From positions 328,146 to 392,145 of the forward strand of contig DFLT01000003.1 in assembly GCA_002375465.1 (NCBI GenBank): a stretch of DNA of 64,000 nucleotides, in the 5' to 3' direction. This document shows, in pieces, positions 18,190-27,661 of this stretch. How positions within the stretch are numbered: position 1 is the first letter of the stretch; each line of letters opens with the position of its first letter. Source of the stretch: Alphaproteobacteria bacterium UBA3612 (GTDB taxonomy: Bacteria; Pseudomonadota; Alphaproteobacteria; Sphingomonadales; Sphingomonadaceae). The translations under genes were made by a program, and so were the position numbers. A model generated the notes under the pieces. The model saw nothing but the letters and a program-made list of their open reading frames with translations. It was not told the origin of the DNA and ran no database searches.

Positions 18190-19353
18190 ATGACCAGAAA
18201 CAAGTTCGTAGCGGCGCTGCTGCTATCGTCGGCAATGGCCACCGCGCCCGCCATGGCGCGCGACGGTGCCGCCTATGTCGGTGTCGAGGGCGGCTTCTTC
18301 GACGCCAGCGATATCAAATTCGACCTTGCGGACGTCGACACGACCTCTGACGATCCCCTGCGCGTGAAGCATAGCAACGGCTATGATGTCGGCGCGGTCG
18401 TGGGCTATGATTTCGGCATGTTTCGCGTCGAGCTGGAAGGCTCGCGCAAGGTCGCCGAGCTGAACATCGTCGAATTGAACGACTCCCCGGTCGGGTTTCA
18501 GGGCGGCGGCGTCACGGGCCGCGACCCGCTTGCGCCCGGCAATTATTCGGACGGCACCTTTACCAGTGCCGGCGGATCGACGCGTATCTGGGCAGGCATG
18601 CTGAACGCCCTGCTGGACATTGGCGGCAATGACGGCGTGGGTGTCAGCATCGGCGGCGGTGTCGGCTATGCACAGATCGATGCCGACATCTATCAGATCT
18701 ATGAACCTGGCGTGGCCTTCATCGACGACAAGACGGAGGAATTCGCCTATCAGGGCATCGCCGAGCTGTATTATCCGATCGCCCGCTGGGTCGATGTGGG
18801 GGTCAAGTACCGCTATTTCCGGATCCCTGATTACACGCAGGTCGCACGCAACGGTACGGAACTGGACGGCAAGTTCCAGAGCCATTCTGCGCTGGCAACG
18901 CTGAGCTTCAACTTTGGTGGTGAAGAGGCAGCTCCTCCTCCCCCGCCGCCGCCGCCTCCGCCCCCGCCTCCTCCGCCTCCTCCCCCGCCGCCGCCTCCCC
19001 CGGCGCCGGTCGCCGATAATTTCCTGGTCTTCTTCGACTGGGACGAGTCCGACGTCACGTCAGAGGCTGCCGATACGCTGAACCGTGCGGCAACGGCCTA
19101 TTCCGAAGGCGGTTCGGCCAGCGTCACGCTTGCCGGTCATGCCGACAAATCGGGTAGCGCGAGCTATAATGTCGGCCTGTCGCAGCGCCGTGCAGATGCG
19201 GTTCGCGAATATCTGGTCGGTCGTGGTGTTCCCGAAGGCGTCATCTCGACGGAAGCATTCGGCGAAAGCCGTCCGCTCGTCGAAACCGCCGACGGTGTGC
19301 GCGAACCGCAGAACCGCCGCGTGGAGATCAATTTCGGCGGCGCCGGAATGTAA
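18190..19353 (+). CDS. OmpA family outer-membrane protein with a 23-proline linker
   Basis: 387 residues from ATG 18190 (AAGGGGA nine bases upstream); the longer upstream reading frame lies antisense to the SDR gene and is not coding. Signal peptide ends about residue 24 (ATAPAMA). Residues about 25-245 form an eight-strand-type beta-barrel rich in aromatic and glycine residues. A run of 23 consecutive prolines (18934-19002) links it to the OmpA peptidoglycan-binding domain, with LAGHADKSGSASYN, LSQRRADAVREYL and PQNRRVEINF. It tethers the outer membrane to the wall. Such a proline run should need elongation factor P for translation. Confidence 0.95.
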   Translation: MTRNKFVAALLLSSAMATAPAMARDGAAYVGVEGGFFDASDIKFDLADVDTTSDDPLRVKHSNGYDVGAVVGYDFGMFRVELEGSRKVAELNIVELNDSPVGFQGGGVTGRDPLAPGNYSDGTFTSAGGSTRIWAGMLNALLDIGGNDGVGVSIGGGVGYAQIDADIYQIYEPGVAFIDDKTEEFAYQGIAELYYPIARWVDVGVKYRYFRIPDYTQVARNGTELDGKFQSHSALATLSFNFGGEEAAPPPPPPPPPPPPPPPPPPPPPPPAPVADNFLVFFDWDESDVTSEAADTLNRAATAYSEGGSASVTLAGHADKSGSASYNVGLSQRRADAVREYLVGRGVPEGVISTEAFGESRPLVETADGVREPQNRRVEINFGGAGM

Positions 19354-19402
19354 TCTGCGATGGGGGCGCGGTTCGCCGCCGCCCCCACTGACAGACCTAA
19401 AA

Positions 19403-19436
19403 AAAAAGGGCCGCCCCTTTCGGAGCGTCCCTTTTT
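19403..19436. terminator. bidirectional terminator between convergent ompA-type gene and asd
   Basis: AAAAAGGG pairs with CCCTTTTT across a 34-base hairpin, extended by a CGC/GCG pair. The A run on one side and T run on the other give a U tract for transcripts from either direction. A second GC-rich inverted repeat (TGGGGGCG / CGCCCCCA) lies just upstream, about 19362-19388. Confidence 0.8.
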
Positions 19437-19459
19437 CTATTGAAGGTGACGAAGCGGGA

Positions 19460-20482
19460 TTATCCCTTCTTCAGCTGTTTCCTGCCGACAAGCTCCGCAA
19501 TCTGGACGGCGTTGAGGGCGGCGCCCTTTCTGAGATTGTCGCTGACGCACCACAGGTTGAGGCCATGCGGCACCGTCGGATCCTTGCGAATGCGGCTGAT
19601 GAAGGTGGCATAATCGCCGACGCATTCGACCGGCGTGACATAGCCGCCATCCTCCTGCTTATCGACGACCATGATGCCGGGCGACTTTCTGAGGATGTCC
19701 CTCGCCGCCTGCGGCGTCAGCTCGTTTTCGAACTCGATATTGATCGCTTCCGAATGTCCGACGAATACCGGCACGCGGACACAGGTCGCGGTCAGCTCGA
19801 TATCGGGCGACAGGATCTTGTGCGTCTCCTGCACCATCTTACGCTCTTCCTTGGTCGAGCCGTCCTCCAGGAAAACATCGATGTGCGGGATCACGTTGAA
19901 GGCGATCTGTTTCGTGAAGACCTGATTCTCCTTCGGATCGCCGACGAAGATGGCGCGCGTCTGGGTAAACAGCTCGTCCATCGCTTCCTTCCCGGCGCCG
20001 GAGACGGACTGATAGGTCGATACGACGACGCGCTTGATCTTCGCGGCATCATGCAGCGGCTTCAGGGCGACGACCATCTGTGCCGTGGAACAGTTCGGAT
20101 TGGCGATGATGTTGCGCTTCGCCTTCATGATCGCATCGGGATTTACCTCCGGCACCACCAGCGGCACGTCGGGTTCCATGCGATAAAGCGAGGAATTGTC
20201 GATCACCATGCAGCCGGCGGCAGCGGCCTTTGGCGCATATGTCTTGGTGGGGCCGCTTCCCGCCGCGAACAGGGCAATATCATAGCCGGTAAAGTCGAAA
20301 TGCTCGATCGACTGAACCTTCAGCTCCTGCCCCGAGTCGCCGAAATCAATCATGCGCCCCTGGCTGCGTGACGAGGCGACAGCGGTGAGTTCGTCGAGCG
20401 GAAATTCCCGCTCGTGCAAGATGTTCAGCATTTCGCGACCGACATTGCCGGTCGCGCCGACGACGGCGACGCGATATCCCAT
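19460..20482 (-). CDS. asd: aspartate-semialdehyde dehydrogenase
   Basis: 340 residues. NADP-binding GATGNVG at residues 10-16, catalytic cysteine C131 in NPNCST, and the substrate-binding segment CVRVPVFVGHSEAINIEFE. It reduces aspartyl phosphate to aspartate semialdehyde, the branch-point precursor of lysine/diaminopimelate, threonine and methionine; dapB of the lysine branch is at 43897 in this window. AAGGAC eight bases before ATG 20482 is the ribosome site. Full length for the family. Confidence 0.97.
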   Translation of the reverse strand: MGYRVAVVGATGNVGREMLNILHEREFPLDELTAVASSRSQGRMIDFGDSGQELKVQSIEHFDFTGYDIALFAAGSGPTKTYAPKAAAAGCMVIDNSSLYRMEPDVPLVVPEVNPDAIMKAKRNIIANPNCSTAQMVVALKPLHDAAKIKRVVVSTYQSVSGAGKEAMDELFTQTRAIFVGDPKENQVFTKQIAFNVIPHIDVFLEDGSTKEERKMVQETHKILSPDIELTATCVRVPVFVGHSEAINIEFENELTPQAARDILRKSPGIMVVDKQEDGGYVTPVECVGDYATFISRIRKDPTVPHGLNLWCVSDNLRKGAALNAVQIAELVGRKQLKKG

Positions 20483-20600
20483 ATGATAGTCCTTCGTAAT
20501 TCAGTGACCGCGCTTATGTGCCGCAGCCTGCTGCGATGCAACATAAGGGAACTTAATGGCGATGCCACCTTTGCTTGCAACATAAGCTGAGGAGCACTGC

Positions 20601-21881
20601 ATGGGTGAAATGCTGCACGCGGCGCGCGGACGGATGCATCGCGCTGCCGAACATGTGAACGTCGATACAGAGCTGGTTACGCGACTGGATTATCCGGCGG
20701 AAACGCTGGCCGCGTCCGTACCGCTGCGGCGCGACGATGGATCGCTGCTGGCGCTGAAGGCGTGGCGGTGCCGCTATGATTCGACGCTGGGGCCGACAAA
20801 GGGCGGTATCCGGTTCCACCAGTCCGTCAACGCCGACGAAGTGCAGACGCTCGCCTTTCTGATGACAATGAAATGTTCGCTAATGGGACTGCCCTTTGGC
20901 GGGGCTAAAGGCGGCGTGCAGGTCGATGCCAATGATCTGACCCTGATGGAAAAGGAGAGGCTGGCGCGCCAGTGGGTACGGCGCTTCGCCAGGATAATCG
21001 GGCCCGATCGCGATATCCCCGCCCCCGATGTGGCGACTGGGGAGCAGGAAATGGCGTGGATGACGGATCAGTATAATGATCTGCTAGGGTCGATCTGTCC
21101 TGCCGCCTTTACAGGCAAGCCTGCATCCCTGGGCGGTATTCCGCAGCGCACCCCCGCCACCGGCCACGGCGCGCTAATCGCGCTTCAGGCCGTGCGCGGG
21201 GAACTGGGGGTCGGTGACGGTCCGCTGACCATTGCGTTACAGGGTTTCGGAAATGCCGGGGCGTGGTTCGCGACGCGCGCGGCGGAAGCCGGACATCACA
21301 TCGTCGCTGTATCCGATTCCGCAGGAATGGTCCGCCGCGACGATGGGTTGGATGTGGATGCGTTAAGGGCGGCGAAGCGCGCCGGCGGCTCCGTTACAGA
21401 CACCAAGCAGGACGGCGTCGAGAGGGGTGACCGGAACGACATCCTCTCCGCGCGATGCGATATACTTGCGCTGGCGGCCCTGGGCGGCGTGGTGACGCGG
21501 AAAAATGCCAGCGATGTCCGTTGCAAGGCCATCCTGGAGATCGCCAATGGCCCGGTCGCGCCAGACGCGGACGACACGCTTCGCAGTGCCGGCGTAGAGG
21601 TGGTTCCCGATATTCTGGCCAACGGCGGCGGCGTGACAATCAGCCATGCGGAATGGGCGCAGAACCGGGCGGGGCTGCCCTGGGATTCAACCCATGTCGA
21701 CCTGTACCTGAAGCAGCAGATCGAAAAAGCGGCCTCAAAAATTCTCGATATGATGAACGAGAAAAAGATCGATATGCGAACCGCCGCCTATGGCGTCGCG
21801 CTGGTGCGCCTGTGCGATGCCATCTCCGCACGCGGAACCCATGCCGACTTCGACCCCAATAGAGCGGGCGCTAAACGTTAG
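20601..21881 (+). CDS. Glu/Leu/Phe/Val dehydrogenase
   Basis: 426 residues. The dimerisation/catalytic domain has GPTKGGIRFHQSVN and LPFGGAKGGVQVD, with the conserved lysines and the APDVATGEQEMAWM segment; the Rossmann domain has IALQGFGNAGAWFATRAAE. This family reversibly deaminates glutamate or branched/aromatic amino acids. The size and Asn/Asp pattern fit glutamate dehydrogenase of the long GDH group, but substrate cannot be fixed by eye. GAGGAG precedes ATG 20601. It is divergent from asd; the shared 118-base spacer has repeated TGCAACATAAG words. Confidence 0.9.
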   Translation: MGEMLHAARGRMHRAAEHVNVDTELVTRLDYPAETLAASVPLRRDDGSLLALKAWRCRYDSTLGPTKGGIRFHQSVNADEVQTLAFLMTMKCSLMGLPFGGAKGGVQVDANDLTLMEKERLARQWVRRFARIIGPDRDIPAPDVATGEQEMAWMTDQYNDLLGSICPAAFTGKPASLGGIPQRTPATGHGALIALQAVRGELGVGDGPLTIALQGFGNAGAWFATRAAEAGHHIVAVSDSAGMVRRDDGLDVDALRAAKRAGGSVTDTKQDGVERGDRNDILSARCDILALAALGGVVTRKNASDVRCKAILEIANGPVAPDADDTLRSAGVEVVPDILANGGGVTISHAEWAQNRAGLPWDSTHVDLYLKQQIEKAASKILDMMNEKKIDMRTAAYGVALVRLCDAISARGTHADFDPNRAGAKR

Positions 21882-21935
21882 GGGACATGCCGGCGGGCGA
21901 AATCATACCCGACCAGCAAAGAGACTGAACCGCCT

Positions 21936-24632
21936 CTAACCCCCCGCGCCGTGGCAATGCTTGTATTTCCGGCCGGACCCGCAGGGACAAGCGGAATTGC
22001 GGCTGATCCGGGCGTCGGTTCCTGCCGGCATGGGCGGCAGCGCGCGCTGGGCCGGGCCGGGCCGCTCCGTATGCGGGAAACTGTCGTCCTCGCCCGTGAA
22101 GGGGTCGATATGGGTCGTCACGAATTCCGAAGGCTTCGGCTCTGGCCGCGGTTCGGCAAGGCGGGCGTTCGCCAGCATGCGCGTCACATCCTCGCGAATG
22201 GTACCCAACATGCGCTCGAACAGCTCGAACGCCTCCTGCTTATATTCGTTGATCGGCTGTTTTTGCGCATAGGCGCGCAGATGAATGGAGCCGCGAAGAG
22301 CGTCGAGGGTCGCCAGATGCTCTTTCCACCGCGTGTCGATGGCCTGCAACAGGAAGCTCTTCTCCACCTCGAACCATTTGCCCTCTGGCAATTGGGCCAC
22401 CTTCGCCTCCAGCGCGGCGGCGGCACGTTCGGTAATGCGGTCGATGAAGATTTCCTGGCTGACCGCGTCCTCCTGCATCCATTCCGTGAAGGGCAGGTCG
22501 AGACCCATGATGCGCTGCGTCTCTTCGGAAAGGCCTGCAACATCCCATTGTTCGGGATAGGATGATGGCGGCGCGTAGCTGCGTACCAGTTCGCTGACCG
22601 TTTCGGTGCGCATCTCCTCGACCACATCGTCGACGCGTTCCGAATCCATGACCTCCTCGCGCTGCTGGTAGATCACCTTGCGCTGATCATTCATGACGTC
22701 GTCATATTGCAGCAGGTTCTTGCGGACGTCGTAGTTCCGCGCCTCAACCTTCCGCTGCGCGGTCTCGATCGCCTTCGAAATCCACGGATGTTCAATCGCC
22801 TCGCCGTCTTCCAGACCGGATTGCATCATGCGGTTGAGAAGATTGGCTTGGCCAAAAATACGCAGAAGATCGTCATCGAGCGACAGGAAGAAGCGGCTGA
22901 CACCCGGGTCGCCCTGCCGACCCGAACGGCCGCGCAGCTGATTGTCGATACGGCGGCTTTCGTGACGTTCCGTGCCCAGCACGAACAATCCGCCGGCATC
23001 GCGCACAGCCTGGCGTTCCGCCTCGATCTCCTTCTGAATGCGCTCGATCTCGCGATCCTTTTCGGGACCGTCCTCCATGGAAGAAAGCTCGTCCTCGACA
23101 CGGAAATCAAGATTGCCGCCAAGCTGAATATCGGTGCCCCGACCCGCCATGTTGGTGGCGATGGTGACGGCACCAAGACGCCCCGCCTGGGCGACGATAT
23201 GCGCCTCCTGCTGGTGGAAGCGGGCATTTAGGACCGAATGATCGACCCCCTCCTTCTTCAGGAATTCCGACAGCATTTCGGATTTTTCGATGCTGGTCGT
23301 GCCAACGAGAACGGGCTGGCCGTTGCGCGTGGCATCGCGGATCGCCTCGACGATCGCCTTGAATTTGTCGCCGGCATTCTTGAAGAACTGATCGTCATAA
23401 TCCTGTCTGGCGACAGGCACGTTGGTCGGGATTTCAACGGTGTTCAGCTTGTAGATTTCGTAGAATTCGGCCGCTTCGGTCGCTGCCGTACCCGTCATGC
23501 CGGCCAGCTTTGGATACATGCGGAAGAAATTCTGGAACGTGACCGTCGCCAGAGTCTGGTTTTCCGGCTTGATATCGACATTTTCCTTTGCCTCGACAGC
23601 CTGGTGAAGGCCGTCCGACCAGCGGCGCCCCTCCATCATGCGGCCGGTAAATTCGTCGATGATGACAATCTTGCCGTCCTTGACGATATAATCCTTGTCG
23701 CGTTTGAACATCTTGATCGCGCGCAGGGCCTGGTTGGTGTGGTGCACCACCTGCGTGTTTTCGATGTCGTAGAGGTTCTCTCCCTCCAGCAGGCCAGCAT
23801 CTTCCAGCAGGCGTTCGACGCGCTCCGTGCCATCCTCGGTCAGGATGATCGATTTCTGCTTCTCGTCGATTTCGTAGTCGTCGTCTTCCAACTGGCGAAC
23901 GATGCGATCGACATTAACGTAAAGCTCGGATTTGTCCTCCGTCGGGCCGGAGATGATCAGGGGGGTCCGCGCTTCGTCCACAAGAACGGAATCGACCTCG
24001 TCGACCACCGCGAAATTGAACGGGCGCTGCACCATCGTGCCACGCGAATATTTCATATTGTCACGCAGATAATCGAACCCGAACTCATTATTCGTGCCGT
24101 AGGTGATGTCCGCGGCATAGGCCCGGCGGCGTTCATGTTCCGGCAGATCGGGGATGATAACGCCGACGGAAAGACCCAGAAATTCATATACCTGCGCCAT
24201 CCAGGCGGCGTCGCGGCTGGCCAGATAGTCGTTCACGGTAACGACGTGAACGCCCTTACCCTCCAGCGCGTTCAGATAGACTGCCAGCGTCGCGACAAGT
24301 GTCTTGCCCTCGCCCGTCCGCATCTCCGCGATTTCGCCGCGATGGAGAACGATGCCGCCGATAAGCTGAACATCGAAGTGACGCATGCCGAGGCGCCGCT
24401 TTGCCGCCTCCCGCACCGTGGCGAAGGCCTCTGGCAGCAGCTTGTCGAGCGTTTCGCCGTTCTTCAGCCGTTCGCGAAATTCATGAGTCTTGGCGGCAAG
24501 CGCATCGTCATCGAGGGGGACAAACTCCTCCTCCAGCGCGTTGATCTTGTCGACAATGGGGTGCAGCGAGCGCACGTACCGATCATTGGAAGAGCCAAAC
24601 AGGCGCTTCGCCAGCGCATTCATCCCGAGCAT
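21936..24632 (-). CDS. secA: preprotein translocase ATPase SecA
   Basis: 898 residues. Nucleotide-binding motifs: MRTGEGKTLVATL (Walker A), VVDEVDSVLVDEARTPLII (Walker B/DEAD-like), GMTGTA and GRGTDIQLGG in the second motor domain, and RRIDNQLRGRSGRQGDPG. The C-terminus carries the zinc SEC-C motif CPCGSGRKYKHCHG that binds SecB or the ribosome. It drives Sec-dependent export through SecYEG. ATG 24632 follows GAGGG at suitable spacing; a second ATG three codons later is possible. Confidence 0.98.
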   Translation of the reverse strand: MLGMNALAKRLFGSSNDRYVRSLHPIVDKINALEEEFVPLDDDALAAKTHEFRERLKNGETLDKLLPEAFATVREAAKRRLGMRHFDVQLIGGIVLHRGEIAEMRTGEGKTLVATLAVYLNALEGKGVHVVTVNDYLASRDAAWMAQVYEFLGLSVGVIIPDLPEHERRRAYAADITYGTNNEFGFDYLRDNMKYSRGTMVQRPFNFAVVDEVDSVLVDEARTPLIISGPTEDKSELYVNVDRIVRQLEDDDYEIDEKQKSIILTEDGTERVERLLEDAGLLEGENLYDIENTQVVHHTNQALRAIKMFKRDKDYIVKDGKIVIIDEFTGRMMEGRRWSDGLHQAVEAKENVDIKPENQTLATVTFQNFFRMYPKLAGMTGTAATEAAEFYEIYKLNTVEIPTNVPVARQDYDDQFFKNAGDKFKAIVEAIRDATRNGQPVLVGTTSIEKSEMLSEFLKKEGVDHSVLNARFHQQEAHIVAQAGRLGAVTIATNMAGRGTDIQLGGNLDFRVEDELSSMEDGPEKDREIERIQKEIEAERQAVRDAGGLFVLGTERHESRRIDNQLRGRSGRQGDPGVSRFFLSLDDDLLRIFGQANLLNRMMQSGLEDGEAIEHPWISKAIETAQRKVEARNYDVRKNLLQYDDVMNDQRKVIYQQREEVMDSERVDDVVEEMRTETVSELVRSYAPPSSYPEQWDVAGLSEETQRIMGLDLPFTEWMQEDAVSQEIFIDRITERAAAALEAKVAQLPEGKWFEVEKSFLLQAIDTRWKEHLATLDALRGSIHLRAYAQKQPINEYKQEAFELFERMLGTIREDVTRMLANARLAEPRPEPKPSEFVTTHIDPFTGEDDSFPHTERPGPAQRALPPMPAGTDARISRNSACPCGSGRKYKHCHGAGG

Positions 24633-24812
24633 GGACTACCCTCAAATTTGATATCGGCGGACGCGATCATTCGCGGCCCACGCCAAACTGCTCGCGCGAC
24701 ATAGGAACGCATGGGTTGCTGGTCAATGAAGCGGACGCTGTCGAAACGTTCCCGCAGGATGAGTGCCGCCGCCCGCGTCCCTTATCAATTGGGTGTTCCT
24801 GGCGCCGGTGTT

Positions 24813-25811
24813 TCACGCGCCGTCATAAACGACGGCCCTGCTCTTTCCGGCTGCCTTGGCACGGTAAAGGGCGACATCCGCCTTTCGCCGCAGATCCCGG
24901 GCGCTCGTCGCAAGGTCGGGATAAAGCGCCGCGCCTATGCTGATCGATGGAACACCCGCATCAGGCTTTCTCAACGCCGATTTGGCCAGCGCCTTCAACC
25001 CGGCCATGCTGCGTACCTTTGGCAGGACCACGCCGAATTCATCCCCCCCGATGCGCGCGACCGTCGCGGGGGGAGGAAAAAGGCCACGCAGATGATCGGC
25101 AATGCGGCACAGGGCGCCATCGCCCGCCTCATGCCCGTTTTCATCGTTGATCGCCTTGAAATCATCAATGTCGATAAACAGCAGACCCGCGCGCCCGCCC
25201 TCCTTATTACTGGAATGAATGGCCGCGCTCAGCATTTCCTCGAACAGGGCGCGGTTGAGCAATCCGGTGAGGGGATCGTGGACCGCGAGCCAGCGCACGC
25301 GTTCTTCGCTCTCTCGCCGTTCCGTCACGTCGGCGCGCGTGCCGATCATACGTACGGCCCGACCGGCTTCGTCGCGTTCCACGATGCGGGCACGCTCCAG
25401 AATCCAGACCCAGCCGCCATCCTTGTGACGCAGGCGATGCTCGTTGGCGATCAGGTCCAACCGGCCCTTTACGCAAAGGGTCAGCAGTTTTTTCCAATGC
25501 GGCCAGTCCTGCGGATGAAAATAGGCCTCCGCATCCAACATGCGGGTTTCTACCTCCCCCGGCAAATAACCCTGGACGGACAACGCGCTGTTCGACATCC
25601 AGACGTCGCCGGATTTCATGTCCCAGTCCCAGACGCCAAACCCAGTCGATTCAAGGGCCAGAGACAGGCGCGCCTCAGCGGTCGAATGCCGCGCTATCGA
25701 CAGACGAAGAGCGGCATTTTCGGCACTTAGCCGCGCCAGTTCCACCCTGTAATCGCTTGCGGGCTTCGATACCGGTATGGCTTCTGGCCGCGCTCTCGCG
25801 CGATCTGTCAT
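24813..25811 (-). CDS. PAS-GGDEF diguanylate cyclase
   Basis: 332 residues from ATG 25811 (GGGGGGA upstream). A short coiled-coil start (VELARLSAENAALRLSIARH) leads into a PAS/PAC domain (about 45-160, FGVWDWDMKSGDVWMS and HRLRHKDGGWVWILERA) and a GGDEF domain (about 165-332) with an intact IGGDEFGVVL active site. No transmembrane segment, so a cytosolic sensor making cyclic di-GMP. No RxxD inhibitory site is visible five residues before GGDEF, so product inhibition may be absent. It sits between secA and argJ. Confidence 0.92.
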   Translation of the reverse strand: MTDRARARPEAIPVSKPASDYRVELARLSAENAALRLSIARHSTAEARLSLALESTGFGVWDWDMKSGDVWMSNSALSVQGYLPGEVETRMLDAEAYFHPQDWPHWKKLLTLCVKGRLDLIANEHRLRHKDGGWVWILERARIVERDEAGRAVRMIGTRADVTERRESEERVRWLAVHDPLTGLLNRALFEEMLSAAIHSSNKEGGRAGLLFIDIDDFKAINDENGHEAGDGALCRIADHLRGLFPPPATVARIGGDEFGVVLPKVRSMAGLKALAKSALRKPDAGVPSISIGAALYPDLATSARDLRRKADVALYRAKAAGKSRAVVYDGA

Positions 25812-25989
25812 GATAGTCCCCCCGAACAAAGGAAAGTGGGCAAGCTACCGGTACGCCACGAAAACAAGATAGCACGAGAAAATGAACGAGCTATTGCCTG
25901 AATACACCCCCCGACTCTTTGGTCTCGGCTGAGAGGCCTGCTTCGGCTAATCCTTGAATTCCAGAATTGCAAAAGGAATTATTCCCACC

Positions 25990-27219
25990 GTGTCAGAACG
26001 TTCGCCGCTTGCGCCCGCCCTTTTTCCCGAACTGCCGCCGGTCGAGGGCGTGCGTATCGCGGTCACCCATGCAGGATACCGATATCCCGAATCGCGCATG
26101 GACCTGACCCTAGTCGTTCTTGATGAAGGTACGACTATCGCAGGCGTGACAACGAAGTCGCTATGCCCTTCACCGGAGGTCGAATGGTGCCGGGAGCGGC
26201 TGTCCGGCGGCACTGCGCGGGCGCTGGTCGTCTCCTCCGGCAATAGTAATGCTTTTACCGGAAAGAAGGGCGCCGCAGCGGCCCACGCCGTCGGCAGCCG
26301 CGCGGCGGAGGTACTGAACCTGAATTTGGACGAGGTGTTCCTGTCCGCCACGGGTGTCATCGGCGTCCCCCTGCCCGCAGAGCGGGCGTTCGATGCGCTC
26401 GGTAGCGCGGCCGAAGCGCTCGGCAGTGCGGACTGGCAGGCGGCAGCGCTGGCCATCGGCACGACCGACACCTTTCCAAAAGGCGCCACTGCACAGGCGG
26501 TCGTCGGCGGCGAGACCGTCACGCTGGTAGGGATCGCAAAGGGGTCAGGCATGATCGCGCCGGACATGGCGACCATGCTGGGCTATATCTTCACGGACGC
26601 CAACGTCGCCCCCGCCATGCTGCAAAGCATGTTGAACGACGCGAATGCAACGAGCTTCAACAGCATCACGGTCGATGGCGACACGTCGACCAGCGACACT
26701 GTTCTGCTGTTCGCCACCGGCCGAACCGGCAGCAGGATCGAAGGCATGGACAGCCCCGGCGCGGATGCATTTGCCAGTGCATTACGCCAGGTATGCGAAG
26801 ACCTGGCCCGGCAGATCGTGCGCGATGGAGAGGGCGCGTCGAAGTTCATCACCATAAATGTGGACGGCGCCGAATCCGACGAAAGTGCGCGGGTCATTGC
26901 CCTTTCCGTCGCGAACTCACCGCTCGTGAAAACGGCGATTGCAGGAGAGGACGCGAATTGGGGACGCGTGGTGATGGCCGTGGGCAAGGCAGGACAGCCC
27001 GCCGACCGGGACCGGCTCGCCATCCGCTTTGGAACGGTGACGGTGGCGCGCGATGGAGAAGTGGTCGACGGCTATGACGAGGCGCCGGTGGCCCAGCACC
27101 TGAAAGGCAGCGACATCGATATCGGCATATCGCTGGGCCTGGGTGACGGTCGCGCACGGTTTTGGACCTGCGACCTGACGCACGGCTACATCACGATCAA
27201 CGCCGATTACCGAAGCTGA
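25990..27219 (+). CDS. argJ: bifunctional glutamate N-acetyltransferase / ornithine acetyltransferase
   Basis: 409 residues from GTG 25990 (SERSPLAPALFPELPPVEGV, the usual ArgJ start); a TTG 36 bases upstream is less likely. The self-cleavage site is recognisable in KGSGMIAPDMATMLGY, where the Thr of ATML becomes the nucleophile of the beta chain; families usually read APN rather than APD here. The enzyme recycles acetyl groups in arginine synthesis and can also make N-acetylglutamate. Ends with HGYITINADYRS, the conserved C-terminus. Confidence 0.95.
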   Translation: MSERSPLAPALFPELPPVEGVRIAVTHAGYRYPESRMDLTLVVLDEGTTIAGVTTKSLCPSPEVEWCRERLSGGTARALVVSSGNSNAFTGKKGAAAAHAVGSRAAEVLNLNLDEVFLSATGVIGVPLPAERAFDALGSAAEALGSADWQAAALAIGTTDTFPKGATAQAVVGGETVTLVGIAKGSGMIAPDMATMLGYIFTDANVAPAMLQSMLNDANATSFNSITVDGDTSTSDTVLLFATGRTGSRIEGMDSPGADAFASALRQVCEDLARQIVRDGEGASKFITINVDGAESDESARVIALSVANSPLVKTAIAGEDANWGRVVMAVGKAGQPADRDRLAIRFGTVTVARDGEVVDGYDEAPVAQHLKGSDIDIGISLGLGDGRARFWTCDLTHGYITINADYRS

Positions 27220-27252
27220 CGGCCATCCGGCCGCCAGCCCGGTGGGTGGGCA

Positions 27253-27573
27253 TTAGCCGAGTTCGCTTTCCAGCCATGCCTTGATGCTGCTCTTGGGTTG
27301 TGCGCCTACCTTTGTGGCGGCAGGCTTTCCGTCCTTGAACAGGATCATCGTGGGAATGCCGCGAATGCCGAATTCGGCTGCGAGTTCGGGATGATCGTCG
27401 GTATTGAGCTTCGCGATCGTCACGCCGTCCATTTCGTCGGAGAGCTCCTCCAGGGCGGGGGCGATCTGCTTGCAGGGGCCGCACCACGGAGCCCAGAAGT
27501 CGACGAGGACGGGTGCCGACGCCGTCTTGATGGCGCTATCGAAATTGTCGGGCGTGATGGCGGTGGTGGCCAT
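27253..27573 (-). CDS. trxA: thioredoxin
   Basis: 106 residues with the full thioredoxin pattern: VLVDFWAPWCGPCKQIAP (redox pair C31/C34), the buried Asp, and the cis-proline in GIRGIPTMILFKDG. Cytosolic dithiol reductant for ribonucleotide reductase, PAPS reductase and others. Convergent with argJ; the last gene of the minus-strand run from the extensin-like gene, with an 88-base gap that could hold its own promoter. Confidence 0.97.
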   Translation of the reverse strand: MATTAITPDNFDSAIKTASAPVLVDFWAPWCGPCKQIAPALEELSDEMDGVTIAKLNTDDHPELAAEFGIRGIPTMILFKDGKPAATKVGAQPKSSIKAWLESELG

Positions 27574-27661
27574 GAACTGTCTCCTGCGATGTTATGACGG
27601 GAACATGGCGTCGACCGGGGAAACGCGCAAGCCGACATGCACAATGCTTTCTTTCCGATGC

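Noticed and set aside
23238..24704. 488-codon plus-strand frame
   Set aside because: Antisense to secA, whose motifs are complete; no recognisable protein features.
24813..25811. Idea that the GGDEF enzyme controls the NfrB-like glycosyltransferase
   Set aside because: The genes are 13 kb apart and the glycosyltransferase lacks the receptor domain through which NfrB senses c-di-GMP.
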